Part shown: positions 41,561 to 54,161 of the stretch, piece by piece
How positions within the stretch are numbered: position 1 is the stretch's first letter
Layout: every line of letters starts with the position of its first letter
DNA from: Welwitschia mirabilis
Lineage: Eukaryota; Gnetophyta; Gnetopsida; Welwitschiales
Reading direction: 5' to 3'
DNA: 54,190 nt
Assembly: GCA_051453625.1 (NCBI GenBank)
Contig: JBOZIK010000001.1
Span: 293,123,988 to 293,178,177, forward strand
The notes under the pieces: model-generated
Database searches by the model: none
Told to the model about the DNA's origin: nothing
What the model saw: the letters and a program-made list of their open reading frames with translations, nothing else
Program-made: the position numbers and the translations under genes

Positions 41561-44500
41561 TAAGGAAGCTAATATAGATTATATGTCATGCATATAAATG
41601 ACATATAAAACTATATGTGAATAATTAATTTACAACTTAAGTAATAAAGAATCCCATGTTCTATAAAAGATGAAGGAATATTAATTAGAAAATATATATG
41701 ATATAAGAACTAGTTTATAATGATATGATAAATATTTTTATAAATTTTATTAATAGATTAAATTTTAAACATTATGATAAATTCACTTCATAGAATATAT
41801 CTTTAGTAGGTTAGAGATTAACTCAGAATAAGCAATGTTAACTNNNNNNNNNNNNNNNNNNNNNNNNNNNNNNNNNNNNNNNNNNNNNNNNNNNNNNNNN
41901 NNNNNNNNNNNNNNNNNNNNNNNNNNNNNNNNNNNNNNNNNNNAGATTAACTCAGAATAAGCAATGTTAACTTTTATTAAGTTAGTACTAGATGATTAAC
42001 TATTTGACGTTTAAAACTATTTGAACTATGATAGTTAGGAACTAAGATTTTTCTTTGATTACTAAAGGTTTTCAATTAAAAAATTTCTTTTTAGTTATTA
42101 TAATTATTCTCATTGTATCAATTGTGTTATTTTTTAGATGTAATAACCATGATCTTCCAAAATTAATAAGGGCTATAGTCCTATGAACTATAAGCTTAAT
42201 TAGTAAGGTGATAGTTATTTTAATAAATGTATAATCTCATCCAAGTATAAAAGTGATATTAATTATTAACTAGTATAAAATTATAATTTTAAATTTGTAA
42301 CCATAAAAGTATAAATATAAGGACATACCCTTGTATCATGGTTGTTGTCATTATTACTATTGTATGATCATCATGTAGAATTAAAAATCTTTTTTCTACT
42401 ATATAATACCTTACTATTTTTTATAATTAAAAATTAAATAGAACATCATGATATACATTATTAATTAATATTGTACATGCATTAGAATATAATTTTAAGT
42501 TTATATTACTAAATGTTTTATGATATCAACACTTGTAGGCATAGTTGGTTAAACATTGTCATAGTTGTGATAATTAATTAAATTATTATGATACTTAATT
42601 ATGTTCTTGATCTAGTAATATTTAACAGACTAAGAAATAAAGTCATTATAGACATTAGAATTATTAAGTTTAAAATTTAATAATGTTTTAATCATTTCGT
42701 ATGACAAAAATTATCATTTTAAACTTAAAAAGAAATATTTTATTAGGATTTAGTTTAATAAATTTTATGATTATTATTTCTTAAATTGTTCAACATTTAA
42801 ATTTTTAAAGTGTTTTTAATATAACTTTATAAATTGATTTTTTTTTGCAATGTATCATATTATAATTATTCTTTTTATTTATATCAAATATATGGAATGA
42901 TCGCTCAATCATAGTTATGACATCTAATATGTCTATATATTACTCATATTTGTGTTGTTATTTTATCTCAATTTAATTTTAAATGCTTAAAAAATTTATT
43001 GAACTACTCACAATAAATTTTTCTATTATTTACATTATTGTTTCTGTTAATGTAAATATGAAATTGTATTTTTTTTAAATAAAGAGTTTAGTAATTAATG
43101 ATCCAACTCAATATTAGACAACTATGTATCTATTATTAAAGTTTTTAATTTAATTTTTTAAGTTATTTAATCATTTTTATATTAGCATCTTCTCTTCTAA
43201 TTTCATACTTTTCATATAATTTGCAAGGGCTTCTATTTAAGACTTACTTTTTAGTTTAAATATATATTTCATTTTAATATTCATATCATCATATACATTA
43301 TTTTTTATTAATCACTGTTACTTGAAAAAATTTGTTATAGACAACTAAGTCAAGATCCATATTTCTTAAGTTTCAAAATTCTAGCTATATTAGATGGTTG
43401 ATCAGTAGGATGCAAGTGAGTACTTATAACTTTTCAAAAGAGATAGGTAGATGGATTAACATCCCTTGAGAACGTTTCACTTGAAGATATGTTTTATAAT
43501 ATTTAATAAAGACAAAAAATATTATACTATTATTTTATTAGTTTTAATATATGTAAATGATTAGTTGAAGTGCTTAATTTTTATGATCAGTTTTAATTAC
43601 CTTTGGTGATTAATGATATTTCACTAAATAAATCCTAGGAGTTTTTGACATGTATATTACTTATATCTAATAGATCAAATAGGATCTTTTTGAACATAGT
43701 AAAATATCAATTTTATTTCATAATTTATCAACACCTTATGCTTAAAAAGATACTTTCATAATGTTCATTCATATCACTATCTCCATTTAATTTTTTATCA
43801 TTTTTAAAATGGAAATGATACATATAACTTATTTTTTCATATTTCTTAGGAGTACTTGACTTAATTTCTCTAATTTCTTAAGTTTCTACTAATAAATTTA
43901 GATTTTCATTTTAAATTATGTTTTAGAAAGATATCAGTTCTGATCATATCAATGTTCTTGATCATAAGAATGCTATTTACTATTGTTTACAATAGAATAA
44001 ATGGAAAGCATTAAAGATTACAATATTATGCTATCTTATTCTTTGCTATTTTTATTACTATTGTAATGTTCTAATACTATGTTTTAACTAGATATAGAAG
44101 ACAAAGTGCATCATATATAATGTGACTCATTAAAGGGTGAACCAAATCCAGAGTAAAAATTTTTATGCTTAGATAATAATGTAAACTGATAAAAGACTAT
44201 AAAAACTACTTATAAATATGATTAATTTAGATATGTATGTATGAATGTGTGAATTTATGTATGAACATATCTCTATGTATAATTTATCATGTAATATGGG
44301 GAATGTCTATTAGGAGAACTAATCACTAAAGTTGAGTTTACTCTACATTAAGATGATAACTTTAACAATATCTTAAATCATAGCATTTTTACTATAGATA
44401 CTAATATGGAGGCATACTTAGTGCCTTAATTTAAAGGTGTAAATATAATTCATGCTTTTATAGTAGAATTTTCTTTACTTGATTATGTTTTTGAATAGAT

Positions 44501-45379
44501 CTATAGTAATTTTCATTTCTACTTTATTTTCCTTTAAATTGTTAATTTTTTTTTAATGTCATCTTTCATCACCTCTACATATTATGTTTATTTCTTTTTG
44601 TTAAGGCATTGAAGTATTTCATTTTTCTTTTTTTTCCTAATATCTTTATTATTGTTTAAATTTCTAATACTAAAATGGTTCATAAAACTTTACATTCTTT
44701 TATATTTTTGATGAAATATATAACTTTGATTACTTATGAATGAAAATATAATTTTAATGTGCATAATCCAACTAATAATCGAATTCCATGTCATGCTAAA
44801 TAATCAAATATGGATTTATTTTTATCCCTTTGAACATGATATCTCTTAACTTATTAAACCTATTCTTTAAGAGAAGAGTATCACTTTCAATGATGTCTTC
44901 CTAAGTTATTGTATTTTCTCTAAGTAGTATTTTTTGGCATTCTTTCCATTCATGTAGTAAATCAAATGCAATAAGTACAGTAACTTTGGATAGACTTGGA
45001 TCACATTATAATTTTCATTTCTTAGTTTTTTGGAAGAAAGTTTAATATGTTTGAGTCCTTATTAAACAATCTTAATAGGAATATTTTTTCTTTAGATCCT
45101 ATTAAGATAGATACTTAACTATAGTGAAAAAATCAATTTTGTTTCCTAGATACAATATCTCAATATATTCAAATTTTGCATCATAATTTCATTTTAGTAA
45201 CTAGATCACTAAATGAAAGTTGTAGATATGAAAGATTTATATAATTATTTTCCTATTTAAGCTTTCATCAAATTTGTACGTTTATATTCAAGAGGCTCAG
45301 ATCCTTTATTTTGTCTTATATAATGGTATGAATACCCTACTAAATAAGGAATTCTATTATATTATTAAATGTATGTCCT
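41561..45379. other. AT-rich stretch, nothing recognised
   Basis: No protein family, terminal repeat or RNA gene was seen. It contains a 100-N gap (41844-41943) whose flanks repeat 28 bases (AGATTAACTCAGAATAAGCA and onward, at 41815 and 41944). The right part (44700-45379) could be the endonuclease end of LINE-A, but no motif was convincing. Confidence 0.55.
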
Positions 45380-46745
45380 ATGCCTTCTAGTCACATAGGT
45401 TCAATTAATTCGTGGAATCAAACTTTATGTAGAATTCAATATAATGCTCACTATATGAAAAAACAAGTAGCTTATAAAGCTAGATCTTCATTTATATTTA
45501 TTATATACAAAATTTTAGTTTTACTACTAATCCTTTTAATTTTAAACTTCAAGGTATGCTTTTTGAAGCTTTAATAACTTAAAAGAAGTAAGAGGTTTAT
45601 TATGTAGAGAGTACCCTTATAGAAAGTAGATTTTCATAGTTATAGACTTAAGATGATAATTCCAAAGAATCTTTTATATTTTTGAATCATTCAAGTAGAA
45701 ATCATCTAATTAATAGTTTAAGATTTAATGGCTAAGTCATTTCTAATCATGATAACATTATTTTTTTTTTAAAGTAGCATTTTCACACTATATTTTAATA
45801 TGATAAATATTAAATGTTAATATTAGTATTACAAAATTATAAAAATATTATTTTGAATATCCAATGCTAAAGTAGCTACTTTTGATTCTTTTCCAATGGT
45901 GTGTTATAAATAAAACTAGGATATGTTAATTCATGACTATCTTAATGTCATTAAGAAAGAGATTTATTAAAGATCTATAGGTCATCATATTAAAAAGGAT
46001 TTCATTAATTTATTTCCTAAATTAAGTAATCCTTTCTTATAAGTAACTAAAAAAATATTATTGTATTAAATTTCACGTGTAATATTTAGGCCAAACACTT
46101 AACTCACTGAATTAAAACAATTCTTCCTAATACTATTATTAAGAAGTTAATAATACTTATTCTTAGTAGCATCAATCTTTGAAATGTTATGGCAGCGTGA
46201 AAAGCTTAGAGATGGATTACTAATTTAAATCATGATAACATATTATAAGATTTAATTACATTAAAGCATATGATAATCATAAATGGGAATTTTTTTCTTT
46301 TCTATATGAAGAAATTAGGTTTCTAGACCATAAATTCTTTCATATGATAAAATGTTTATTTTTAGGTGTACATTCTTGGATTTTTACTTTTATAAGAATA
46401 AGTTCATTTTGTATTCTATTTATTTTGACAAGGTTATGCTTTAGCTACATGCCTTTCTACAATTGTAGCTAATTTTCTTTGTCCCACTATTCAACATCAT
46501 ATAGTACAAAATTTAGTGAGGGAAATTTCTTTGGATAACACTTGTTCCTAGTTATGGAATTTACATTTTGTTAATGATTCTATATTTATGGTGGTTACTA
46601 GTTATTAAATTTACATTTTGTTGATGATTCTTTCTCTATTGTGATAAATGATAAATAGTATATCAGTTATATTTTTACTTATGTTTAGTCATTTTTCTAA
46701 TTCTTAGGAGGTAATATAAACTAATAAAAATCTTTAATTTGATTC
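45380..46745 (+). pseudogene. LINE-A: L1-type ORF2 fragment (RT)
   Basis: Plus strand pieces in L1 order: SINSWNQTL with MKKQVAYKARS (45404-45490), DDNSKESFIFLNHSSRNHLI (from 45653; the GD-N-KFFH-RR-N block of plant L1), then RPNT (decayed FRPIS block, near 46090). KAYDNHKWEFF (about 46268-46300) follows, next KKLGF, QGYALATCLSTIVANF (for QGDPLSPYLF, about 46430), CPTIQHHIVQNLVREIS, LHFVNDSIF (46561-46587, for FADD), and GGNIN..KSLI (about 46710). The active-site Asp is Asn. Endonuclease and 3' tail are not seen. L1 ORF2 nicks DNA and reverse-transcribes its own RNA. Confidence 0.75.
46548..46640 (+). repeat. 50-bp tandem duplication across the LINE-A active site
   Basis: CTAGTTATGGAATTTACATT (46548) recurs as CTAGTTATTAAATTTACATT (46598), each followed by TTGTTAATGATTC or TTGTTGATGATTC. 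The period of 50 is not a multiple of three. The first copy encodes HFVNDS, the second HFVDDS. Confidence 0.85.
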
Positions 46746-46829
46746 ATTTTATGTTCTCTTTTTTGGTGAATAAGCAAAATTTTTTATAAATGGCCTTTAT
46801 TTATTCAGATGAAAGTGATTGACTCTCAT

Positions 46830-47500
46830 TGAATGGAAGCCCTTCTTAATGGATAACGAAGACATCTTCTTTAAGGTACCATATTGGACTTAAATGTTTA
46901 ATCCAAACTCAAAAATATTTATCTAATGTTTGTGCAATGGGGGTAACAAGAATGATTATGGTAAGGATTCTTACAAATCATAAAAATTTACAAACAACTA
47001 AAATAAAAGTCTAGACATCTTGAGGAGTCAAAATGTTTAGGATGGCATTGGAAAACATATCTGTTCCTTATGCCAAATGTGAAAAGAAAGGACACATAGT
47101 GAAATCATGTATATTTGTTCCTACAGAGGATTAAAAACCATAGGAATGATAAAAAGTAAAGAATAAATCAAGAACAAAGAGAATCCCTAATATTATTTAC
47201 CATCAAGAAAGCATAATACTTCTTATAAAATATTCAAATTCCTTTAAGAAGGCCAATCTAGTGATTGAAAACCCTTGAAAGAATAGCTTCCAAAATGAAA
47301 TAACATAGAAATACTTACAAGTAATTTGTTTAAGGGTTTAATCATAAATTAAAAACTTAATTCAACATCTAAACCATCCTCTTACAATGAACCCAAAGGT
47401 TTCTAAGATGAAGATATCAATATTGTCTTCATTAAAGATGTAGAAATTCTAAAAGAAGGGAAATTGATTATAAAGTTAATAGTGAATAAATAATAGAATA
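46830..47500 (+). pseudogene. LINE-B ORF1 (Gag-like, DUF4283/zinc knuckle)
   Basis: Plus strand: WKPFLMDNEDIFFK (46839-46880) and FNPNSKIF match the GPWFMDN...FNPN block of plant L1 ORF1. Further on, ALENISVPYAKCEKKGHIVK then SC (47047-47111) is the C-x2-C-x4-H-x4-C knuckle with its first Cys changed to Tyr. Part of the domain between them appears deleted. The rest to 47500 is Lys/Asn-rich. ORF1 would coat the LINE RNA. Confidence 0.68.
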
Positions 47501-47859
47501 CATTAATATCCAATAATCTAAATTAACCAAGACATAAGTAAAGAATTTAGATTAACTTGTAGAATGGAGGTCCTACTAGACCTAGTTTGGGATGCAAGAA
47601 GAATGTCAACAAGATGAAACAACATCTAATGGAAGATATCAGGAATAACTTCCAACATACCATTTACTCCTCCATTTTAAAATGCTAATGTAGTAGAAAG
47701 GAACAGGGCTAGGAATCACTCATAAGCTTTTATATGTTTTGTTTAATATTATTAGTATAAATGTAGAATTTTTTTATATAAGAAATAAAATTATATGAGG
47801 AAAAATTAAAGAGTTTCACCTCCCAAACATAACTAGAAAGCCATGTGAGTTTTATCTAG

Positions 47860-48480
47860 AGGCATAAAAGAAGGGTTGATGATACTTTGGAAGATAGATA
47901 AGGTAACAATAGTAGTAAAATCAGATTGACATATCACTATAGACTTTCATCTAATCAATTTTTATGGGCCATAACTTTCATAGCATAAGATCAATAGTTT
48001 GAACAATATATCCATGGACTTGGAATCTTCACATAATATTATGGAATACATTAAATTAAATTAGAGGATTAAATGAAAAAAGGAAGGAAATATAAGCTAT
48101 AACATAGGTATTACATAATTTTTAAAAATGGTTGAATATGCATAATATGCTAGAGTTACATCTTTAAGGCACAAAGTATACTTAGAGAAATATATGCACA
48201 TGTATTAAAATCATTTTCTCCAAAATAAACCATTACATAGTTAATAATGACTTTGCTAATAAATACAAATTAAAGGCTCTTCCATAGATTCACTTAGCTT
48301 ACAAATCTTTGCTCTTGCAGAAATTATCCTCCAATAATAGAAATAGAATACTTAGATTTGAATTGACCTATTTATGATATCATAAAAATTTACAACTGGT
48401 CCAACTCATTTGACACATAAACATCATAGGTACCTCCTCTTAGATTTTAATAGAAAACTTCCATTTTTAAGATATGGTAT
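47860..48480 (+). pseudogene. LINE-B ORF2: endonuclease part
   Basis: GLMILWKIDKVTIVVKSD (47873-47926), a stop, HITIDFH, then NFYGP (47957-47971), correspond to the GGLALLWK...HID...WRFTGFYG blocks of plant L1 APE-type endonuclease. HLAYKSLLLQKLSSNNRNRI and LRFELTYL (about 48292-48370) match the SDHCPLLL...FRFE end of the domain. The N-terminal WN-RG block was not found (47500-47860 is unreadable). It would nick the target to prime reverse transcription. Confidence 0.7.
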
Positions 48481-48559
48481 CAAATTCTGGCATAAATATT
48501 TATAATTAGAATTTAAAATAATCAAAAATTAAAAGGAGATGTAATTGGATACCACTCAA

Positions 48560-50250
48560 AGACATAATAAATTCCAAGAAATTATCACTTTAAAGAAAGA
48601 AATGTTTTTTCATAATTATATGATATAGAATTAAAAGAATAACTATATTAGAAGAAATTTTTTAGGAATTAATGGCTAAAAGAAGGAAATAAGAAAATTA
48701 GATTTTTTCTTTCAAGTAGATAATGATCATAAAATGAAAAATGAAATCAAATTACAAATGAAAATTTCAAATAAACTTATAATGGAACATGAATAAAATG
48801 GAAACTATGTTCAGAAATTTAAAGATTTTTTTAAACAAATATTCTAATAGAAGTAGATTTTATTAAAATTCCAATATGTATAGCTTTAACTCTTGAATAA
48901 CAATCCCTGATGAAAGACTTTTTCTTAGAGGAAGAAATATGATATATAGTAATAAGTATGAGTAGTAATAAAGCATCTATCCCAAATAGTTTTATAATCT
49001 ACTTTAACAAATCTTATTAGAGTATCATCAATGATATCTCAATTGTGTTAACAAATAAAATTTCTCACAAAGGCAAGTTTCACAAATCATTGAATGGTAC
49101 ATTTCTCTATTTACTTCCTAAAGTAGATAATATAAGTGTAGTTAATAACTATTTTCTAATAAGTTTGTGCAACATGTCCTACAAATTATTTTAAAATTTT
49201 GGATCAAGCATCTATCCAACATTCTTATATATATCATTTCTTCATGCGAATGAGGTTTTGTCAAAAGGAAATTAATTCATGATAATATTATCCTTCATAT
49301 TGAGATAGTCTAATTAAAGTACATAGAAAAGAAAGGAGCTATGTTTCTTAAATTAAGCATATCTAAACCTTTTTACATCATTTAATTATTAAGTATTTTG
49401 TGTGTTTTATAGGATAAAATATTTCAGTGGAGGTCTATCTCATTTCTATGATTCACCTTTCAAACAATTCATTTCTTTCTAACTATTAATGACAAATTCT
49501 TTAGATACTTCAAACCCAAGGTATCTCTTAGTTAAGGCAATCCTCTCTCTTCTTTACTTTTTATTATTTTTATGAATTATTTATTTTGTATAATTTTAAA
49601 TTACTTCATTGAATCTTTTTTAAGTGTCCTAAACTATTTAATTTCTAAATTAATGAATGACACTTTTCTTCCTCTAGACTTAAATGTTTTTACAATAAAA
49701 AATATTAGAACATTTCTAAACCATTTATCCCTTGAACTAATGCTTTGTATTAATTGAAATAATTCAAAAATTTTATTTATTATACTACTCATTCTAGAAA
49801 ATAAATAATCCTTCAAATTCTAGATTTCTCAAAAGAAAAACTCCCTAAAAATATGGGGGTTCATCATTTCCTTTAAACTAGTTTAAAGTCAAATTTTGGA
49901 ATGATACAATTAGAAAGATCAACAATAAAACTTTTAAATAATAGAATAAATTTCTTGGAGATGTAGGTAACATCCTCTTAGCAAATTTTTGCCTCTATTC
50001 CATTTTAGCACACTTAGTGTTATGAATGCCATTACCCATGAAAAAGGATAAAACAAAAAAATTGATTAATTTGAAATTTTTTCTAGTCTTGAGGTAAGGG
50101 GAATGAAAGAAATCGTCTTGAAAACTTTGAAGCCATTTCTATTCTAAACCTCATAGGGGCTTTAAGCTTAAAGATAATGAGAAATATTAATATAAAAATG
50201 GTAATAAAAATGATACCATATTTTATCTACACTTATAAATTTCATAAGTA
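48560..50250 (+). pseudogene. LINE-B ORF2: reverse transcriptase
   Basis: L1 RT blocks in order: WLKEGNKKIRFF (48673-48708); EEI...VISMSSNKASIPNSF (48931-48995, for KAPGPDGF); FHKSLNGTFLYLLPKVDNIS (about 49079-49138); LCNMSYKLF; ANEVLSKGN; LTINDKFFRYFKPKVSLS, a stop, and GNPLSSLLFIIFMNYLF (about 49479-49588, for QGDPLSP). Then LISKLMNDTFLPLD (49644-49682), the FADD box with the first Asp as Asn, and FLNHLSLELMLCIN. The downstream LPMKKDK stretch near 50030 recalls the post-RT region. Open frames are short, and it is inactive. Confidence 0.85.
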
Positions 50251-50459
50251 AAGTTTTATAAATGTAGATATAATTTTAGAATTAGTTTACTCACAAGGAG
50301 AACAATTCAGGAAGCTAAAATTCACCTATTAGTGTAGAGGATCTTGTCACTAAGTAAGGGAAAGTTTCTACCAAAATTATAAATGAGAAGCAATTTCAAT
50401 TAAATAATTGATTGAAAAAAATAAAAAATTCAAGTTTTTAAAAAACAAAAATATTTTTA

Positions 50460-50760
50460 TAAAGGCTTTAAAATTCATTAGGACTGCATATTATGCAAGA
50501 AGGAAGGCAAAGACATTGGACTGATATTTTTAAAATGCCATTTTATGAAATACATTTTATTCAAGTGTAAAATCACCTAGTTTAACACATTGGATAATTT
50601 CTTTAGTAAGGAAAATAAAACATTAGAAGCAAAATTGAAGGAGGATGGTGGATAATTTAGAAGCACAACAATCATTGTATATTTTAAAAACATTCTCTTA
50701 ACCTTAATGTCATCTCAAACTCTCTTCTTTTATCTCTCAAATCATACCAGCCATGAAAAA
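50460..50760 (+). pseudogene. LINE-B ORF2: C-terminal zinc-binding region
   Basis: CILCKKEGKDIGLIFLKCHF (50485-50544) matches the C-x2-C...HLFLHC pattern of the plant L1 zf-RVT domain, with its His replaced by Ile. WWII, a stop, then KHNNHCIF (about 50648-50686) matches the WxIWKERNNRIF end. LINE-B coding sequence ends near here. No clear poly(A) tail was seen. Confidence 0.75.
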
Positions 50761-51916
50761 GTAGCCAAAAACTATAAGATAAAATCAATAAATTATTTAT
50801 TCTTTGTAATGTTCAAATACGAAATCCCTTATAAATGGCTTTGTAAGAAGTAACATGGAAAATGGCATGAGATGTAGCTTAATCTAAGCTGAACTACTAG
50901 AAATAGCCATTGTGGCTAAGCTCTATAATGTTTTTCCCTCTAATGAAATTATAGCTTTTTAAAATAAAGAGTTTCCTCTTGATATATTAGAAAATTAATA
51001 TATTTAGCTAATAGATAAGAGAAAATCAAACTTGTGTATTTCATTTGTTAATAAAAAATTATCTCTTCATTGGAAAAGGGAATACTAGGAAGATGGAATT
51101 TTTTGGTATAGAAGAAATAATTGCATCCATATGTTGTTAAAAGAGGAAAGAAGAACTAGTCTCTAATTCCATGATGGAAAGGTATTAGAAAAATTATAAG
51201 TATTGAAAAATAAAAAATGGTAAATAATAAATCAACAATAACCATTATTCATAATACGACAACTTTTTTAATGCAAAGTTAAGCATCATAACCTTATAAA
51301 GATACTAGTGTAAAAATAATTATAAAAATACTATCAGTAAGTAAAGTATATACTATTTTTACTTTTGTATTTTTTTTGTAATATTTCATTTTAATTTATA
51401 TTATAGTTTAATTAAAAATTAGTATGAATTTTTCCATCTGCTAAAACACTAATAAAAGAGGCCCTGCTAAATTTAGTTTGAGTTAAACATTGTTAACTTT
51501 TTTCTTTTAAATAATCCATCTCAAAATCAAGTTTTAAATTTTCTAAAATAAATAACTGTATAAGGAGCACTATCATAAAGTTAGTTTAGTGATATCTAAA
51601 TACAATCATGGTTAAAANNNNNNTATATAAGAAGTCATGTAGAATGTTGTAATTAAACATATAATTCATGGTTTTTCAATAATGTTAATCATCATAAAAT
51701 TTGACATTATGCCTCTAGCTCAAAATTAATTATTCTTGATGTTGTTTAAAAAAAAATAATGCAATAAACAAGAAATCGCACTTTGATGTTAACTGTTAGA
51801 AAAAATATTTAGAACTTGGAAGTGAAAAAGAATGAATAATAAATGGATAACAAATTAGAAATATAACAAATGGTAAAAATTAATAAAAAATTATGTGGTT
51901 CACTTGTTTTAGAGTG
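50761..51916. other. AT-rich stretch, nothing recognised
   Basis: No motif seen on either strand. A 6-N gap lies at 51618-51623. Confidence 0.5.
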
Positions 51917-51926
51917 TATATATATG

Positions 51927-51934
51927 TTTTTTTT

Positions 51935-51998
<64 letters not shown>
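51927..51998. repeat. Microsatellite: T13 followed by (TG)30
   Basis: T run at 51927-51939, then 30 uninterrupted TG units (51939-51998), preceded by a short TA run (about 51917-51925). Confidence 0.97.
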
Positions 51999-51999
<1 letters not shown>

Positions 52000-54114
52000 T
52001 GACATAGTTAATCCATTAATCATCAACTCTAACCATCCCATATATTTTCTTTAAAACATGTTTTCCCTTTTATAGCTTTACATTTTAGGGCATGGTTTAT
52101 ACTATTATGTAGTACTATCAATTACAATACTACAACATAGTATATAATAATATTAACAAAAGGGGTAATGAAAAACATATAATTGACTTTTGAAGTATTA
52201 GAAAACATAATTTCTATTTTTCCGTAGTATTTTGTTTGCTACAAGGCTTGAGCATGGAGATGGTGTATTAATTTATAGGATCTAATTCAATTATTACTTA
52301 TGATAATATTTTTTTAATCAAGATTTAAACATCATCTTCATAATCTTCAAGACATTTATTAGGCATATCTTCATCTTGAAAAATATTAAAAATTGTTAAT
52401 GGTGCTATAGATATATTGCCAAATTTATAAAAAAAGTTAGATTTATTTCTTTTAACCTTTTTTTAATTTGTTTAAGCATCAAAAATAGGTTATCTAATAA
52501 GAACATTATTTTGTTATTGTGCTTTTTTCTATGATAAACAAAAATGACAAAGTGGAAGAAAACAAAAGAGGCACATGAAATGTAATAAGAAAATGGTCCA
52601 ATTGGGATACTGTATGAATCTCATGCACAAGTGAATTGTGTTAACTGTTTGAAACAAGCACTAGAATATTTATGAGCTATCATATTAAAAAATAGGTCTA
52701 ATTCACTAATCATATCATAAATCAATAACAATATTTATTATAAATTAGTAAAAAAACATAAAATAGAAATATCCTTTAATTAGGACAAATGTTCGATTTA
52801 TTTCCTTCTTCCCCTTTTTAACAACCATGAAATGCACTTTTAAAGGAGTGATTCCTTTTCTTACTTATATTAACTATGGATTTCATGCTATCAAATGGGT
52901 GAAAGAAGAGTGTAGGTTTTTCTAAACATAGAGTATATAAAAATAAAAAATATTCTCTAGAAAAATATATACTTCTTCTTTACTCAATGATAATTTTTTC
53001 TATTTTTATTAAATACAAAATATGATCCCTTAAATTTTACATTAAAATTAGTGTTAAGAATGTAAAACATGGTCCATAAAGCAATGTTACATGGTAACCT
53101 ATTTAGATTAAAAGAAATATAATAAAATATCAATGATGCTCTTAAATTATGTAACTAACTTGCATTTATTTTTATTTGTGATAAAAATAGGTAATTGATG
53201 AATTGACTAAATTTTAAATTAAGTAATAATATTTTGAAATTTTCATTATTTCCAAAGACACATTTGATAATGAAACCTTCAAAAGAAATCAAGATAATAT
53301 TGCCCAAGTGATATATGTGGAAGTTGTATTAGGATTCCAAATAGAAAGCATTTAATGAAGAATGAAAGCATAAAATTCATTTAAAGAAGGATTAAAAATG
53401 AAGACAAATGATATAACCATATCGAATCATGAAAGGTTGAGGAATAATCTTAATGGTAGTAAGAGTATTAGGAATCAAATAAACATGCAAGAACATATCC
53501 ACAAAAAACTATCTATAGTGGTAAAGAAGCAATAGCATATGAAGAATAGCTAAATCAATAGAAGAATATAAGTGTCGGTAACTAGGTTATGACAAGTAGA
53601 AGCACACAAATCATCAAAAACTAAGGATGTTAAAAGTGATGCTATGTATTGTATTTATAATTGTTGGATATGTTATGGCATTAAATGTTACATTAATGAT
53701 AAATTATAGATCAGATCGAGATTAAAGGGGTGCAAATAAGTTAATAAACATTAACCATTTCTGAACAAAGATTGCATTACAAGTTTGACACAGTTTCTTA
53801 ATGTATGAAAAAAGATTCACTAACTAGTTGGTACACCATTAAAATTTCAGTTAGGAAACATTAACAAGCCACTTAATTTCATGGCATGTTGTGAATGCAT
53901 GCTAACTGGTTGATGCATCTTCAAATCAAGTCATTGGCAAGTGGATGCCACTTACTTAAGTTTCCTTTTAAAGCACACCTTAGGTAGTGACTACTAAAAA
54001 TCTAATACTATCTTTAGTTATTGAACAAAGGCAAAGACACACAAACATTATCAAGTACTTAGTTCCATTAATGAAATATTAAATTATAATGCATTATAAT
54101 TTGTGTGGTAAATA
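51999..54114. other. AT-rich stretch, nothing recognised
   Basis: No coding motif, LTR boundary or RNA gene found on either strand. From about 53270 on, the sequence looks slightly richer in G and less broken, but no frame longer than 60 codons exists. Confidence 0.5.
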
Positions 54115-54161
54115 GTTGACACACCTCATGTAGTAAATGATTGACCTCAGAGTGTGTCAAC
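54115..54161. repeat. Perfect 10-bp inverted repeat
   Basis: GTTGACACAC (54115-54124) and GTGTGTCAAC (54152-54161), with a 27-base loop. TAAATAGTTGAC and TAAATGATTGAC also occur as a short direct repeat across the loop. Confidence 0.85.

Noticed and set aside
49634-49816. Minus-strand frame of 60 codons
   Set aside because: Overlaps the LINE-B RT active-site block, which is on the plus strand.
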